The position numbers were made by a program, and so were the translations under genes. From JBKHYJ01 sp046565505 (GTDB taxonomy: Bacteria; Acidobacteriota; Blastocatellia; UBA7656): 64,000 nucleotides of DNA. The stretch's first letter is position 1. Every line of letters begins with the position of its first letter. This document shows, one piece after another, positions 48,845-58,337 of this stretch. The DNA lies in contig JBKHYJ010000130.1 in NCBI GenBank assembly GCA_046565505.1, positions 17,667-81,666 on the forward strand, read 5' to 3'. Below the pieces are notes generated by a model. The model was given only the letters and a program-made list of their open reading frames with translations. It ran no database searches and was not told where the DNA came from.

Positions 48845-51265
48845 ATGGGCGTTAAAGTATCGGACTTCCTCTCTGCGTTTTTCCCGCACCTTGATGAGGC
48901 GATTCACATTCGCGCGCTTAAAGCGAAGGGTGCAATCGAGTCCAACGAAAACAAACCTGTAATGATTCAGTTAACCCGGCGCGAGCTTGCAGACAATCTA
49001 AATACACAGCACTACATTCGTAATCTCAACAAGACACGCGGACTCTACTTCATTCCCAACGCGGGCGGCGCTGTTGACAAAGCAATCACGCGCTTCAACG
49101 CCGTGTTTTGTGAGCGTGATGATTTGCCACTTATAGAGCAACACGCATTGCTCGACACCGCGCCGCTTCAAACGAGCGCAAGGGTAGAAACCCTCAAGAG
49201 CGTCCACGCATACTGGTTTGTTGATGGCGATTGCTCAGAATCAGAATGGCGCGAGTTACAAGTCCGGCTAATAGCCTACTTCAAGAGTGACCCGACAATA
49301 AAGAACCCATCCCGATTGATGCGGCTACCAAACCTCAATCACGTTTCAGTCAATGGGGATGGTGGACTCCACTACAAGCGGGTAGAGATCGTTCAATTTG
49401 CTCCTGAAAGGCGTTACACTGTGCAACAGCTATTTGAGGCATTCCCTCCCGTGAGCGAGCGCGCACACGAGCAGTCAAGTTCCAATGGTAACAACGGGCA
49501 AACATCAGGTCAGCAGGTCTTCGACTCTTGGGATGAATTAAATGCCGAATTGAAGCGGCGCATCATGCGTCACCCTACCGTAAAGCAAAACCAGGAAGGT
49601 ATATATCACTGCCGGGCTGCCTGTCACGAAAGCAAGGGTGATACAGCGATTATGTTCAATCCTGCCACCGGCGCGGTCAAATGCCTGAAAGGTTGCTCTC
49701 ACGCTGCATTACTTCAATCGCTCGGGCTGCCTGAGTATCCCGATGGCAATAGCTCAGACAAGAGCAGTAAAGCAAAGGATAGCAGCGATGCCGCTCTTGA
49801 GCAGTTGCGCATATTAAGCCCTGAGCCATCAGCTATAGAAATCGAGTCCGCCTTGCGTGAGTTTGCTGCACGACTGGCAGGTTGTGACGCTCTGGAGAGA
49901 GAGATGGCACGCGAGGAAGCCATCAAGATTCTCAAGTCGCATGGCTGCTCAAGTCCTGCCCGAATTGTTGATACAGCTATGCCTAAGCCGGAATTAAATC
50001 AGGAAAAATCCAGAGGACTTGTGCTGAACGATCCTGACCTGTGGCCGGACCCTGTAAACGGGGCCGAACTGCTTAATGCGATAATTGCGCTATTTTGTCG
50101 CTTCATCTCTGCAAGCAAAGAGGCTATTGCGGTAGCCGCGCTTTGGGTGTTGTATGCCCACGCGCACGATGCATTCGAGGTCTCGCCTCTGCTAACCATC
50201 ACCAGCCCCGAAAAACGATGTGGCAAAACCACTTTGCTTATGTTGATTGGCGCGCTTGTCCCCCGCGCACTCACGACTTCCAATATCACCGCTAGTGCGC
50301 TATTTCGCACAGTAGAGAAGTACAAACCAACATTGCTGATTGATGAAGCTGATTCGTTTATGACTGACGATGAATCCTTGCGCGGAATCCTCAACAGCGG
50401 CCATCGCAGGGCCAATGCCTACGTGGTTCGGACAGTAGGCCAAGATTACGAGCCTCAGATATTTGCAACTTGGTGTCCGAAGGTTATAGCACTGATTGGC
50501 ACTATGCCGGATACCATTGAGGACCGATCCATAATGATTTGTATGCAACGTAAACACGCGGGCGACATAATTGAAGAACTGCGGCTTGATCGCGTGAGCG
50601 AGTTCGAGCCTTTGCGTCAACAAGCGGCGCGATGGGCTGCCGATACTTTTGTCATCTTGAAAGCCGCAGACCCACAATTGCCCGATTCGATTACAAACGC
50701 GCGAGCGCGGGATAACTGGCGTGTCTTGGTAGCAGTGGCGGACGCTGCCGGTGACAACTGGCCTGAGCATGCAAGGGCGACTGCCCAATCCCTAGCAGGC
50801 TGTGAGACCGTCTCAGAATCAGCGCGCGTGCTGTTACTGAACGACCTGAGAGAGCTATTTGATGAGCTTGGGGATCGAATAACATCTGATGAGATTGTTC
50901 AAAGACTTGTTGAAATCGAGGGGAGACCCTGGGCCGAATGGAGTAAGGGACGCCCAATCAGCAAAACAGGTCTTGCGCGATTGTTGAAACCTTTCGGCAT
51001 TCGTCCGACCAAATGGCGAGACGTGAGCCTAACCCTGCGGGGTTATGTGCGAAGCGACTTTGAAGATGTTTTTGCCAGATACCTCGAAATTGAAACGCCA
51101 CAAACGCCACACGCCGCAGAATCAATAGCTTACAGTGAAACCGAAACGCCACAAGCCCATCGTCCTGTGGCGTTTGATGATGACGTTAATTCTACAAGGA
51201 CAAAGGATGTGGCGGATGTGGCGTTTGCAGAAGTGAAAAGCGACCGGGAGGTATTCGAGATATGA
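48845..51265 (+). CDS. Primase-helicase with DUF3631 domain
   Basis: The 806-aa protein appears to be the element's replication protein. The N-terminal 220 residues resemble a RepB/Prim-Pol-type primase (FIPNAGG, then HAYWFVDGDCSESEWRELQV, PSRLMRLPNLNH). Residues 250-290 hold a CHC-type zinc motif (YHCRAACHE, KCLKGCSH). The central part is an ATPase with Walker A SPEKRCGKTTLLML (about 453) and Walker B TLLIDEAD (about 496). The C-terminal DUF3631 domain follows (NWRVLVAVADAAGDNWPEHA and the GIRPTKWR end). Proteins like this occur in plasmids, integrative elements and phage satellites. Its stop overlaps the next gene start (ATGA). Confidence 0.85.
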   Translation: MGVKVSDFLSAFFPHLDEAIHIRALKAKGAIESNENKPVMIQLTRRELADNLNTQHYIRNLNKTRGLYFIPNAGGAVDKAITRFNAVFCERDDLPLIEQHALLDTAPLQTSARVETLKSVHAYWFVDGDCSESEWRELQVRLIAYFKSDPTIKNPSRLMRLPNLNHVSVNGDGGLHYKRVEIVQFAPERRYTVQQLFEAFPPVSERAHEQSSSNGNNGQTSGQQVFDSWDELNAELKRRIMRHPTVKQNQEGIYHCRAACHESKGDTAIMFNPATGAVKCLKGCSHAALLQSLGLPEYPDGNSSDKSSKAKDSSDAALEQLRILSPEPSAIEIESALREFAARLAGCDALEREMAREEAIKILKSHGCSSPARIVDTAMPKPELNQEKSRGLVLNDPDLWPDPVNGAELLNAIIALFCRFISASKEAIAVAALWVLYAHAHDAFEVSPLLTITSPEKRCGKTTLLMLIGALVPRALTTSNITASALFRTVEKYKPTLLIDEADSFMTDDESLRGILNSGHRRANAYVVRTVGQDYEPQIFATWCPKVIALIGTMPDTIEDRSIMICMQRKHAGDIIEELRLDRVSEFEPLRQQAARWAADTFVILKAADPQLPDSITNARARDNWRVLVAVADAAGDNWPEHARATAQSLAGCETVSESARVLLLNDLRELFDELGDRITSDEIVQRLVEIEGRPWAEWSKGRPISKTGLARLLKPFGIRPTKWRDVSLTLRGYVRSDFEDVFARYLEIETPQTPHAAESIAYSETETPQAHRPVAFDDDVNSTRTKDVADVAFAEVKSDREVFEI

Positions 51266-51603
51266 CCGTGATGGAACTGATCGCTGAGCTACGCGGGCGT
51301 GGTGTTGTCCTTGAAGCGAGCGGCGAGCGGCTGCGAGTGGATGCGCCAAAAGGGGCTGTGACGCCAGACCTACGCGCGGCCCTAGAAGCGCACAAGACAA
51401 AGATTCTTGAGGCGCTGACTTCGGCAGGCGGGCGGCCTCTACACTACGAGTTGAAAGATCAGGCTGTATTAGGTGTGGCGCAGGTCGGATCCTGCCTTGT
51501 CGGTTGCGGCTCAATGGTTAAGTTCTACTATCAGGGTGGGGAGGCTTTGGGCTACTGTTCGCGGTGTGATGTTCATCAACGCATTGTAGCGAAACTAATG
51601 TGA
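51262..51603 (+). CDS. TubC_N-like domain protein with Cys-rich C-terminus
   Basis: This 113-aa protein starts within the stop codon of the primase-helicase gene. The first 50 residues (ELIAELRGRGVVLEASGERL, then LRAALEAHKTKILEAL) match the TubC N-terminal docking domain, first known from nonribosomal peptide synthetases but also common next to mobile-element primases. The C-terminal part contains four cysteines (CLVGCGS and CSRCD) that may bind zinc. It could dock onto the primase-helicase or another partner; that is inference. No biosynthetic assembly line is present here. Confidence 0.75.
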   Translation: MTVMELIAELRGRGVVLEASGERLRVDAPKGAVTPDLRAALEAHKTKILEALTSAGGRPLHYELKDQAVLGVAQVGSCLVGCGSMVKFYYQGGEALGYCSRCDVHQRIVAKLM

Positions 51604-51605
51604 GT

Positions 51606-51734
51606 ATGAGCGATGGTGACCCTCCACTACTTAGATTGATCACGCCAGCGGATACTCACTCGTGGTTGCGAGTGCGTAATGATGGGTTACGCGCGATGAT
51701 GCGAATACTTGAGCGAAGGTATCAGAGCCGATGA
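51606..51734 (+). CDS. Possible 42-aa gene bridging two coupled genes
   Basis: An ATG 3 bp after the preceding stop opens 42 codons (MSDGDPPLLRLITPADTHSW is the first 20 residues), ending with a TGA that overlaps the ATG of the next gene. The chain of stop-start overlaps in this operon makes it plausible that it is translated. The product is basic and carries no known motif. It may instead be a translational bridge without function. Confidence 0.45.
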   Translation: MSDGDPPLLRLITPADTHSWLRVRNDGLRAMMRILERRYQSR

Positions 51735-52159
51735 TACAAATTGGATACCCCATGAATAGTCGGATACCCCATGAATGCACGAGAATTTGCGGAGCACGGA
51801 CGCGAGCGGGCACACCTTGCAAGCGCCGCCCTAACTTCACCGGGCGGTGCTCAAAACATGGCGGAAAATCCCTGGCTGGCATTGCTCACCCGAACTACAA
51901 GCATGGCTTTTACTCTAAATACCTCCCAAGAGGTTGGCTGCTTGAAGCAAGTCGGCGCATTGAAGCAACACAGCGCAAACGCACCTGTACAGAGATGAAG
52001 GCAGACGGCACGTCATGCCGACAATGGGCAATGCGCAACGATTCGCTACGCCGGTGTGTAGCTCACCAGAGCGGGATGGCTGAATTTGAAAGATTAATGC
52101 AAAGACTCAGAATTCCGCGCGGAGAATGGGTGGTGTACCTAAATAGGCTTTCAGATTGA
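51731..52159 (+). CDS. HGGxSTG-type small Cys-rich protein
   Basis: The 142-aa protein carries a zinc-binding-like block with CGARTRAGTPCKRRPNFTGR, followed by CSKHGGKSLAGIAHPNYKHG, and a second Cys pair with a histidine (CTEMKADGTSC, then RRCVAHQ). The HGGKSLAG segment matches the HGGxSTG domain found in many phage and element proteins of unknown role. The start is either 51731 or 51752; two 15-bp direct repeats (51743-51757, 51762-51776) lie across this region. It is the last gene of the plus-strand operon and is convergent with hsdS, 13 bp apart. Confidence 0.72.
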   Translation: MIQIGYPMNSRIPHECTRICGARTRAGTPCKRRPNFTGRCSKHGGKSLAGIAHPNYKHGFYSKYLPRGWLLEASRRIEATQRKRTCTEMKADGTSCRQWAMRNDSLRRCVAHQSGMAEFERLMQRLRIPRGEWVVYLNRLSD

Positions 52160-52172
52160 TTCCCCTCAATTC

Positions 52173-53594
52173 TCAAGCCTCATCAAAAAGACTCGCCTGT
52201 TTTTTCTTAGAAAGCGGTCGAGCTTTTTTATTTGTGGTTTCATGTATAGTGCGTTGCCCGTGTATACGTTCGAGCAAGACCGACGCGGGTTCGTCGTTTG
52301 GGTCTTGCGGAACAAGCTCGCCGCGAAAGGCTTTTGCGAGGATTGATTGCGCGAGCTTATCAACATAGGCTTTTGCTTTGTTGTACCGGGCTTCTATTTG
52401 GTCAGCGACTTTGAATAGAGCCTCAACGCGCCGCACGATTTCTTGTTGCTCTGGTAGTGGGGCCATTCTGACTTTCAACTTTCTGAGTTGGGTTGTGTTG
52501 ATTCGTGGTCTGGTTGCGCCGTGAACGTTATCAACAAGGGCGTTATATGATTCGCGGCTAGCTAGTTGAAAAACGAGAAATGTTCGATCTGATAGTTTAG
52601 CTATTGGTCGCAGACAAAAGCAGTCTGCTTTAGCAATGGCTTTTGTCTTGAGTTGGGGCAAGACGCAGACTCGTATTTCATCGGCAATAAAAGAAGAAAA
52701 GATGATGTCCCCGCATCCGACAGTGTGCTTTGTTAGTGTTTCGTATTTCTCCCGGCTTATGTACGTTCCTTTCTCATTAAAAAAAGTCAAGTGGCCGATA
52801 TTCTCCAAGCGGATAACCCGCACGCCCGAAGCGGTATAATCAGAAGTTTTCAGATTTGACCCAAACGGCCCATCGAAAATCCCACCTTTGGGCAACAGGT
52901 CTTCCAATAGTATCCAACTCCATTCAGCAGGCAATTCGGTTTCCTCTTCTTCGCTCTTTCTCCAATCAGCAGTGAGGCGACCGGAGCAAGCGGCGGCAAG
53001 GACTGATTGACGAAAGCGTTTGAGGATGCGCGGGATTCTCTCTAAACGCTTCTGGCAAGCATCAACTTTGACGAGCAGCTTTTCCAACTTCTCCACAATA
53101 CGCCGTTGTTCGTTAAGCGGCGGAAGTGGAAAATCTATTATTTCAAAATGCTCATTTTTGAGATTGTTGATATTGGTTCCTGCTGAAAGCCCAGAAACTT
53201 TTTCTCTATAGTGTTTTGTGCGAAAGAAGTACCCAAAGTATCGAGGCTCTAGCAGAACAGTTGGTCTGAGAACACCGCAGAATGCTCCGAAAGAGCCATT
53301 CCAGTTTTCCAATAGCTGTGCCGTTTTCCCAACGACACTCTTACTTCCGCTCGACATCGCAACAACGACATCGCCAAATTGCAGCCTTTGCTTTTGGGAG
53401 ATACGAATAGGCGGAACGTAAACTAAATCTTGGAAAGTTAGGTGGTCATTTTCAATATTGTTGGCGCGAAGAATAGGAATGAATCCGTCTTGATATTCAC
53501 GTGATGCTTCTTGTTTATCATATGAAACCCCGCGTATTTTTTCACAGAGGGCAGTTACTTTTGCTTCAACCCATGAATTTGGAATCTCCTTCAT
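52173..53594 (-). CDS. hsdS: Type I restriction-modification specificity subunit
   Basis: HsdS decides which DNA sequence the type I enzyme methylates and cuts. The 473-aa protein shows the two target-recognition domains and the conserved spacers. TRD1 is about 1-150, followed by PPLNEQRRIVEKLEKLLVKV and the coiled-coil helix (near 155-205). TRD2 is about 215-370, followed by APLPEQQEIVRRVEALFKVA and LAKAFRGELVPQDPNDEPAS. This is the standard length and no frame damage is seen. It overlaps the hsdM stop by 4 bp. The recognition sequence cannot be predicted from the protein alone. Confidence 0.94.
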   Translation of the reverse strand: MKEIPNSWVEAKVTALCEKIRGVSYDKQEASREYQDGFIPILRANNIENDHLTFQDLVYVPPIRISQKQRLQFGDVVVAMSSGSKSVVGKTAQLLENWNGSFGAFCGVLRPTVLLEPRYFGYFFRTKHYREKVSGLSAGTNINNLKNEHFEIIDFPLPPLNEQRRIVEKLEKLLVKVDACQKRLERIPRILKRFRQSVLAAACSGRLTADWRKSEEEETELPAEWSWILLEDLLPKGGIFDGPFGSNLKTSDYTASGVRVIRLENIGHLTFFNEKGTYISREKYETLTKHTVGCGDIIFSSFIADEIRVCVLPQLKTKAIAKADCFCLRPIAKLSDRTFLVFQLASRESYNALVDNVHGATRPRINTTQLRKLKVRMAPLPEQQEIVRRVEALFKVADQIEARYNKAKAYVDKLAQSILAKAFRGELVPQDPNDEPASVLLERIHGQRTIHETTNKKARPLSKKKQASLFDEA

Positions 53595-55045
53595 AAAGCC
53601 AGGCCCTCTTCTTTTTCGACTAACGCAACAATCTCTCGCAAATCATCAACAACCGCTTCAAGCTCCGTGATTGCTTCGGTGGCGAGGTCTTGCGGTTCGG
53701 GCAATTCGTCCGCATTCTCTAACGATTCGTCTTTCAGCCAGGTAATATCCAGCTTGTAATCGCGCTCTTTTATATCGCTGATGTGAAAACGGCGAAAGCG
53801 CCCTTCTGCCCCCGTGTCTTTACGCTTGCCTGTGCCGTTCGGATCAATGCCATAACAAGCTTCAAACTCTTCAAAGTGCTTTTCAGTCAGAGGGCGATCT
53901 TTCTTCGTAATGCCGGGCACGTTAGATCGGGCATCGAAAATCCAGACGTGCTCTGTCGGCAAGCCCTTTTGAAAGAAGATTGCGTTTGCCTTTACGCCTT
54001 GACTGTAGGGCGTAAACGTCCCGCGCGGCAGTCTCAAGACTGTGTGCAGGTTGCAGTCTTGCATCAACAACTCAAAGACTTCGCCCGCTTTGCCTTCAAA
54101 CAAACAGTTATCCGGCAAGATCATTGCCGCGCGGCCTCCGCGTTTGAGCGTAGTGACAACGTGCTGAACAAAGTTCAATTGTTTGTTGCTTGTTTCAATG
54201 GTGAAGTCTTCGCGCTCGGGCGCTTGATTCGCTCCCTTCGTGCCAAATGGCGGGTTAGTTAAAACTACATCAAAGCGTTCGCCTCTGTCGGACTCATAAA
54301 TCGCATCGCCCAGATTGATGTGAGGCTCTACGCCGTGAAGATAGAGATTCATTAACGCGAGGCGACGCGGGCGCGGCACAAGGTCTTGCCCGTAATAGGT
54401 CTGTGTCTTTATGCGTTTGACCTCGTTGCGTTCCAACACGCCTCTTGAAACTTCCATCAACCATTCGTAAGCCGCAACTAGAAAGCCGCCTGTTCCGCAA
54501 GCAGGATCGGCAATCTTGAAATCCTGCTTGCCTCTGGGGTCCGGCTTCATCACTCGAACGATTGATCTGATTAAAGGTCTGGGAGTGAAATATTGCCCCG
54601 CGCCTTTCTTGCCTTCGCTCGCGGCTCTTTCGAGCAACCCTTCAAACGCCGCGCCCTTAACGTCAACGTCCATCGAAGACCAATCTTCTTCATCAATCAT
54701 CGTGATTATGCGTTTGAGGTTTACGGGATTGTTGAAACGCGGCATGGATTGCGCGAAGATGTCGCCAAGCAAACCTGCTTGACGGCTCAAGACGCGCAAA
54801 ACATCAGTGAAGTGATCGAGCAATAGACCGCCAGACTTCTCCGCCAGGTGCTGCCAGGAACAATCCGTCACTACTTTCCGGCCCTGTTCGTTAGTCCACT
54901 CAATGCGCGAAAGGTCTATGCCCCGTTCGTCTGCCATCTTGAGAAAGAGCAGATAGGTTAGTTGTTCAATGTAATCGCCATAGTCAACGCCGTCATGTCT
55001 CAGCGTGTGGCAGAATCCCCAGAGTTTATTTACGATGTCAGACAT
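53591..55045 (-). CDS. hsdM: Type I restriction-modification methyltransferase subunit
   Basis: HsdM transfers a methyl group from SAM to adenine N6 within the site chosen by HsdS. The 484-aa protein has the N-terminal helical HsdM_N domain, the SAM-binding motif ADPACGTGGFLVAAYEWL (motif I, about residue 178), and the catalytic motif IV NPPFGTKG (about 262). It ends in a helical tail that contacts HsdS (DLATEAITELEAVVDDLREI). It lies 9 bp downstream of hsdR and overlaps hsdS, so all three subunits are made from one message. Confidence 0.95.
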   Translation of the reverse strand: MSDIVNKLWGFCHTLRHDGVDYGDYIEQLTYLLFLKMADERGIDLSRIEWTNEQGRKVVTDCSWQHLAEKSGGLLLDHFTDVLRVLSRQAGLLGDIFAQSMPRFNNPVNLKRIITMIDEEDWSSMDVDVKGAAFEGLLERAASEGKKGAGQYFTPRPLIRSIVRVMKPDPRGKQDFKIADPACGTGGFLVAAYEWLMEVSRGVLERNEVKRIKTQTYYGQDLVPRPRRLALMNLYLHGVEPHINLGDAIYESDRGERFDVVLTNPPFGTKGANQAPEREDFTIETSNKQLNFVQHVVTTLKRGGRAAMILPDNCLFEGKAGEVFELLMQDCNLHTVLRLPRGTFTPYSQGVKANAIFFQKGLPTEHVWIFDARSNVPGITKKDRPLTEKHFEEFEACYGIDPNGTGKRKDTGAEGRFRRFHISDIKERDYKLDITWLKDESLENADELPEPQDLATEAITELEAVVDDLREIVALVEKEEGLAL

Positions 55046-55054
55046 AGTGAATAA

Positions 55055-57739
55055 TTAGGCCGCAATTCCTTGATTCAATTCTTCAATCAATGTTGATAGC
55101 TGCGCTCCGAACACTTTTCGCGCTCTACCTTTGCCGCCACGATTGCTGAAGATTGGAATTAAATCGAAATCCTCTTCGTCAATCGAAAGCCCTTGCATCA
55201 GGTGTTCTCTGATAAGCCCAAGCCACTTCTGTTGATCTTCGTTGAATGATTTATTTTGCGTGATCTTATCCATAGCCCGGTTGACCCGCTCCTCTGCGGT
55301 CAAGATCGGCTCCTCTGCTTTGGCCGCATGTTTGACCATAGAGATAATATCAGCCAGGGCTTTGTCATAGACTAAGCCGTGAGCTTCGCGCAGCTTCTTT
55401 TCCGTGTAATTGTTCTCTTTCAACTTCTTTTGCAACTCTTCAAGAACTTGAGGCCGCCATTGTTTCGGACGCTCAAGCAAGATTTTTAGCGCAGCGATCT
55501 TGTCGGAATTATCTTTAACGAAACTTGAGAATGCTTCAAGGTAGTCTTCAGGCTTTTCGTAATTGCCGAAGCGAGCGATGCGCTGCGACGTTACTACGTC
55601 CTGAGCTTCATAAGCCACAGTGAATTTATCTCTGGCACGCTCATAATTGAGCAGTAAGGCTTGAAATTCAGAGTTGCGTAAAAGCTTTAGAGTTTGCGTG
55701 AAATCATTCTTAATCGAGGCTGGAAGGTTTCCGGCAAATTTTCCCATATCTCCATCCGCGATGAAGCGAGAAAACTCCTCTCGTGCCTTGCCTGTCATAT
55801 TCTTTTCGATGCGGCGCAGACGCTTCACCAGTAAGCCGACGTGATAACTTTGCTCAACATTGTTGTAGATGTTCTCAATCACTTGTGGGAGCGGTGTTGG
55901 CTCCTTGCGCGGCGGCTCTATCTTGAAGTTGGAAACGTCTTTGAAATACTTGATCAAGGTTCCGTCAAAGCAATCAAAGATAGTGAAATGAGTTTTGTTT
56001 ATTCCAGAGCAAAGGCGCGTGCCGCGTCCTAACATCTGCTCCCAGAGAATGCGCGATTTGACCGGGCGTAAAAAAACGATGAACTCAAGCGCGGGAATAT
56101 CAACGCCTGTGCTCAACATATCAACTGTGACCACGATCTTAGGATTTGGGCGATTGCGGAACTCACGAATCCTTTGCAATGGGCGGTCAACATTCTGATT
56201 GCCTGTGATCTTTTGAACGAAATCATCGCCTTGGTTGAATACTTCTCGGCAGATGCGAACGAGTTGATCGGCGTGTGATGTGTGCGCTACATCGTTGACT
56301 GCGAAAATTAAAGTCTTCGGGAAATGCCCTGTCTCCTCTTCGTGAGCATAAGCATACTTGGCTATTTCTTCGATGATTCTTTTATTGCTGTCTGGGGCGG
56401 TGATCTTTTGCTCAACTTCTTCTGACGAGAACGCTCGTTCGTCTTCGAGTTCGTCAAAAACTTCTTCGCCCGTTACTGGGTCTATTTTGCCCACGGTTTC
56501 GCCTTCACGCAGAAACACTCCATTCATTCTGATTTCTGAATTGATGATGACTGGTTCGTAATCAACCAGATAGCCCTCGGCAATTGCGCGCTCTACTCCG
56601 TAGCGAAATACGGGATCACCAAATATTGAGACAGTGTGAGCGGCAGGCGTGGCGGTCAATCCGATTCTGATAGCATCGAAATGATTGATTGTATCTCGCC
56701 AGATACTTTCCTCTTTAATTGTATAACCACGATGGCATTCATCTGCGATGATTACATCAAATGCATGAATAGGAATATCGAGTTTGTCGGCATCCTCTTC
56801 ATATTCAGCGTCGCCTTCTCTTTGAGCGAATGAGCCTTGACGACCGAATATATTAATAACCATTCGGTGGATAGTAGAAACATAAACGAATGTTTGCGAG
56901 TTTTTCGGATTAGTTAAATATTCGTCCGGCAATAGTTTCGGATCAAACGGCGCGTCATCCTCAAAATCTTCTCTACGAAAGCGCTGGCTGTAAACCTCAT
57001 ACTCTTGATTGAATTTGTTTCCGCGAGGCGTATTGAATGAAGAGAACTCGCGCACGGCTTGAGCAGCCAGGGATTTGCGGTCTACCAGAAAGAGAATGCG
57101 CCTAGCGAGCTTCGATTCGAGCAAGCGATAAACTTGAGCGACGGTCATATAAGTTTTGCCTGTGCCAGTCGCCATAGCTACAAGCAAATTTCTTTTGCCG
57201 TCAATAATGTTTTTCTCTATCTCTTTGATAGCGTCTTTCTGATAATCTCTGATTCTTTCTATGCGCTCAGACGAATTATTTATTAACCAATTGCGCGCGG
57301 GTTTTAGATCGGTTGTGAAGAAAGATTCCAATGCCATAGCCGTATGAAAATTGCTAATCTTGCGCGAAGTCTTTTTCTCGTTTCGCACATCCAGATGCCA
57401 GATTATTTCTCCATTAGTAGCATAAAGAAATGGCGCATAATAACCATCCCAATTGCCAGAGCCTTGAAAGATCCCCTTCGCATATCGCTTTGCCTGCTCA
57501 AGCACGTTTTGAGGATTAACAGTTACTTTCTTCGCTTCGATGATTCCAAGAAGCTTACCTTTGACAAAAAGAGCATAATCGGCAGGCCCATTAGCAGTTG
57601 GCAACTCTTCAATAGCATGGCAGGTTAGTTTGGAAAAATCCAAACCTTCCCGGTATCTTACGATTTCCCAGGCTGGATTTAACGAGCGCAATTTGCTATC
57701 TATTCGCCGCTTTCTAGTCAGCCACTCTGATTCATTCAT
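55055..57739 (-). CDS. hsdR: Type I restriction endonuclease subunit R
   Basis: HsdR is the motor and nuclease subunit that translocates and cuts unmethylated DNA. I start at the ATG at 57739 (894 aa); the frame continues to 57778 without a ribosome site. An N-terminal nuclease motif is visible (ADYALFVKGKLLGIIEAKK, with D54, E68 and K70). Superfamily 2 helicase motifs follow: Walker A MATGTGKTYMTVAQV, DECHRGY, GLTATPAAHT, MLSTGVDIPALEFIVFL, and the QMLGRGTRLC motif VI. The C-terminal third is the helical HsdR_C type, as in the EcoEI-like branch. The frame is intact, so the system is likely functional. Confidence 0.94.
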   Translation of the reverse strand: MNESEWLTRKRRIDSKLRSLNPAWEIVRYREGLDFSKLTCHAIEELPTANGPADYALFVKGKLLGIIEAKKVTVNPQNVLEQAKRYAKGIFQGSGNWDGYYAPFLYATNGEIIWHLDVRNEKKTSRKISNFHTAMALESFFTTDLKPARNWLINNSSERIERIRDYQKDAIKEIEKNIIDGKRNLLVAMATGTGKTYMTVAQVYRLLESKLARRILFLVDRKSLAAQAVREFSSFNTPRGNKFNQEYEVYSQRFRREDFEDDAPFDPKLLPDEYLTNPKNSQTFVYVSTIHRMVINIFGRQGSFAQREGDAEYEEDADKLDIPIHAFDVIIADECHRGYTIKEESIWRDTINHFDAIRIGLTATPAAHTVSIFGDPVFRYGVERAIAEGYLVDYEPVIINSEIRMNGVFLREGETVGKIDPVTGEEVFDELEDERAFSSEEVEQKITAPDSNKRIIEEIAKYAYAHEEETGHFPKTLIFAVNDVAHTSHADQLVRICREVFNQGDDFVQKITGNQNVDRPLQRIREFRNRPNPKIVVTVDMLSTGVDIPALEFIVFLRPVKSRILWEQMLGRGTRLCSGINKTHFTIFDCFDGTLIKYFKDVSNFKIEPPRKEPTPLPQVIENIYNNVEQSYHVGLLVKRLRRIEKNMTGKAREEFSRFIADGDMGKFAGNLPASIKNDFTQTLKLLRNSEFQALLLNYERARDKFTVAYEAQDVVTSQRIARFGNYEKPEDYLEAFSSFVKDNSDKIAALKILLERPKQWRPQVLEELQKKLKENNYTEKKLREAHGLVYDKALADIISMVKHAAKAEEPILTAEERVNRAMDKITQNKSFNEDQQKWLGLIREHLMQGLSIDEEDFDLIPIFSNRGGKGRARKVFGAQLSTLIEELNQGIAA

Positions 57740-57920
57740 AATAGTATTCAGGCACAGGTGGTGGGTTTTAAGCACCATCCCTACATTTATCTTTCGGTAT
57801 CGAAGCCAATGGGGAGAAGAATCAGGATACTACATGCCTATAGGAAATAGAAGTAATGAAAGCAGTGTCAATCTCGTTAAGAGGAGCGCTTTGATGTAGA
57901 GTGAGAGCGAGAAAACGTAC

Positions 57921-58133
57921 TCAAAAGAACAATGCTCCTCGCTCCCACCTTCGCATAGGACTACATCTTTTACTTCTCATTATCTTTCCGCACTTCTGCT
58001 CTTCGTCTTCAGGCATATGCTCGGCAATAACCTGGCGCAGAATGTCTACGGCATCCCTTACAGCAATCACTTCATACCGGCCCGCGTATAGCTTCAACGC
58101 CAGCCTGTAGGCTTCCGAGCCTTGAAACAGCAA
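57921..58133 (-). CDS. Small hypothetical protein or gene remnant
   Basis: A minus-strand frame opens from a TTG at 58133 and could extend a few codons further up to a stop at 58152-58154. The product (about 70 aa) has a normal-looking helical sequence (AYRLALKLYAGRYEVIAVRD) but neither a good ribosome site nor an ATG. It may be the 3' part of a decayed gene. The overlapping plus-strand frame looks less protein-like. Confidence 0.35.
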   Translation of the reverse strand: MLFQGSEAYRLALKLYAGRYEVIAVRDAVDILRQVIAEHMPEDEEQKCGKIMRSKRCSPMRRWERGALFF

Positions 58134-58337
58134 CCCGATGAAGAGGTCTAGCTAGGCTTGCACAACAGCCCAGCCGCAGCCTTCTTTTAGCTCACTCTGC
58201 TTGAGCATATCAACTGCCTCACAATTTCTTGCTGGCATAAACCAGCAATAGCTATATAATGGCTGGCGCAAAGCTGGTCGGTTTCCCTGGTCCCATATCC
58301 CAACACACATAAGCCGGTATCCGTCTGCTTCTCTACC

